Origin: CG1-02-35-72 sp964564475
GTDB taxonomy: Bacteria > Bacteroidota > Bacteroidia > Flavobacteriales > Flavobacteriaceae
Reading direction: 5' to 3'
NCBI GenBank assembly: GCA_964564475.1
Contig: CAZMBM010000131.1
Location: forward strand, 1 to 5,635
Length of the DNA stretch: 5,635 nt
Part shown: positions 5,630 to 5,635 of the stretch, in pieces
Position numbering within the stretch: position 1 is the first letter of the stretch
How the letters are laid out: the number at the start of each line of letters is the position of its first letter
Notes under the pieces: generated by a model
Told to the model about the DNA's origin: nothing
The model's database searches: none
The model's input: the letters and a program-made list of their open reading frames with translations, nothing else
Position numbers and translations under genes: made by a program

Positions 5630-5635
5630 ATGGAG
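5630..5635 (+). CDS. Start of next gene, presumably ATP synthase subunit c (atpE), cut by window end
   Basis: Only ATG GAG (Met-Glu) is inside the window. Flavobacterial subunit c proteins often begin with ME-, and atpE usually follows atpB, so this is the natural candidate; the call rests on position and two codons. The 38-base spacer before it is almost entirely A/T and contains no promoter match, so the gene is probably read from the atpB promoter. GGAG here could alternatively be a ribosome-binding sequence for a start beyond the edge, which is less likely in this phylum. Confidence 0.5.

Overview
The window is AT-rich, strongly biased to A/T at wobble positions, and reads as chromosomal DNA from a marine-type or other Flavobacteriia member (phylum Bacteroidota). 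Three things support this: a SprE/PorW type IX secretion lipoprotein, which is confined to this phylum; promoter elements of the Bacteroidota TTG-N17..23-TAnnTTTG class, with no usable Shine-Dalgarno sequences; and an F-type ATP synthase subunit a with the long secreted N-terminal extension typical of this group. All convincing genes lie on the + strand.

Layout: (1) 42-722, a four-helix membrane protein of unknown function with a soluble N-terminal helical domain. (2) 723-841, a 119-base gap with a good -7 element (767-774) that probably drives the next genes. (3) 842-3388, sprE/porW, starting at TTG. It is followed after 4 bases by a bactofilin (3393-3803), which overlaps by 35 bases an AtpZ/AtpI-family two-helix protein (3769-3996), which is followed after 2 bases by a four-helix AtpI-like membrane protein (3999-4394). 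The tight spacing suggests one transcript for these four genes. (4) 4395-4493, a compact control region: an A/T-rich inverted repeat that may be a terminator, whose right arm runs into a very good promoter. (5) 4494-5591, atpB. (6) 5592-5635, a very A/T-rich spacer and the first two codons of what is presumably atpE, cut by the window edge.

How the genes fit together: the right part is the start of the F0F1 ATP synthase cluster, with AtpZ/AtpI-like accessory proteins leading into subunit a and probably subunit c. The left part joins it to an outer-envelope/secretion lipoprotein and a cytoskeletal bactofilin. From memory this order (SprE - bactofilin - AtpZ - small membrane protein - AtpB - AtpE) recurs in Flavobacteriia, so it is probably ancestral and not a recent insertion. 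I saw no mobile element, CRISPR array, tRNA, rRNA or defence-like gene. The most useful observations are that the longest atpB reading frame begins inside its own promoter, so the real start is 36 bases downstream; that subunit a carries the His/Glu swap relative to E. coli; and that a terminator-like repeat and the atpB promoter share bases. I see no strong case for a wholly undescribed system. The least explained parts are the two uncharacterised membrane proteins.
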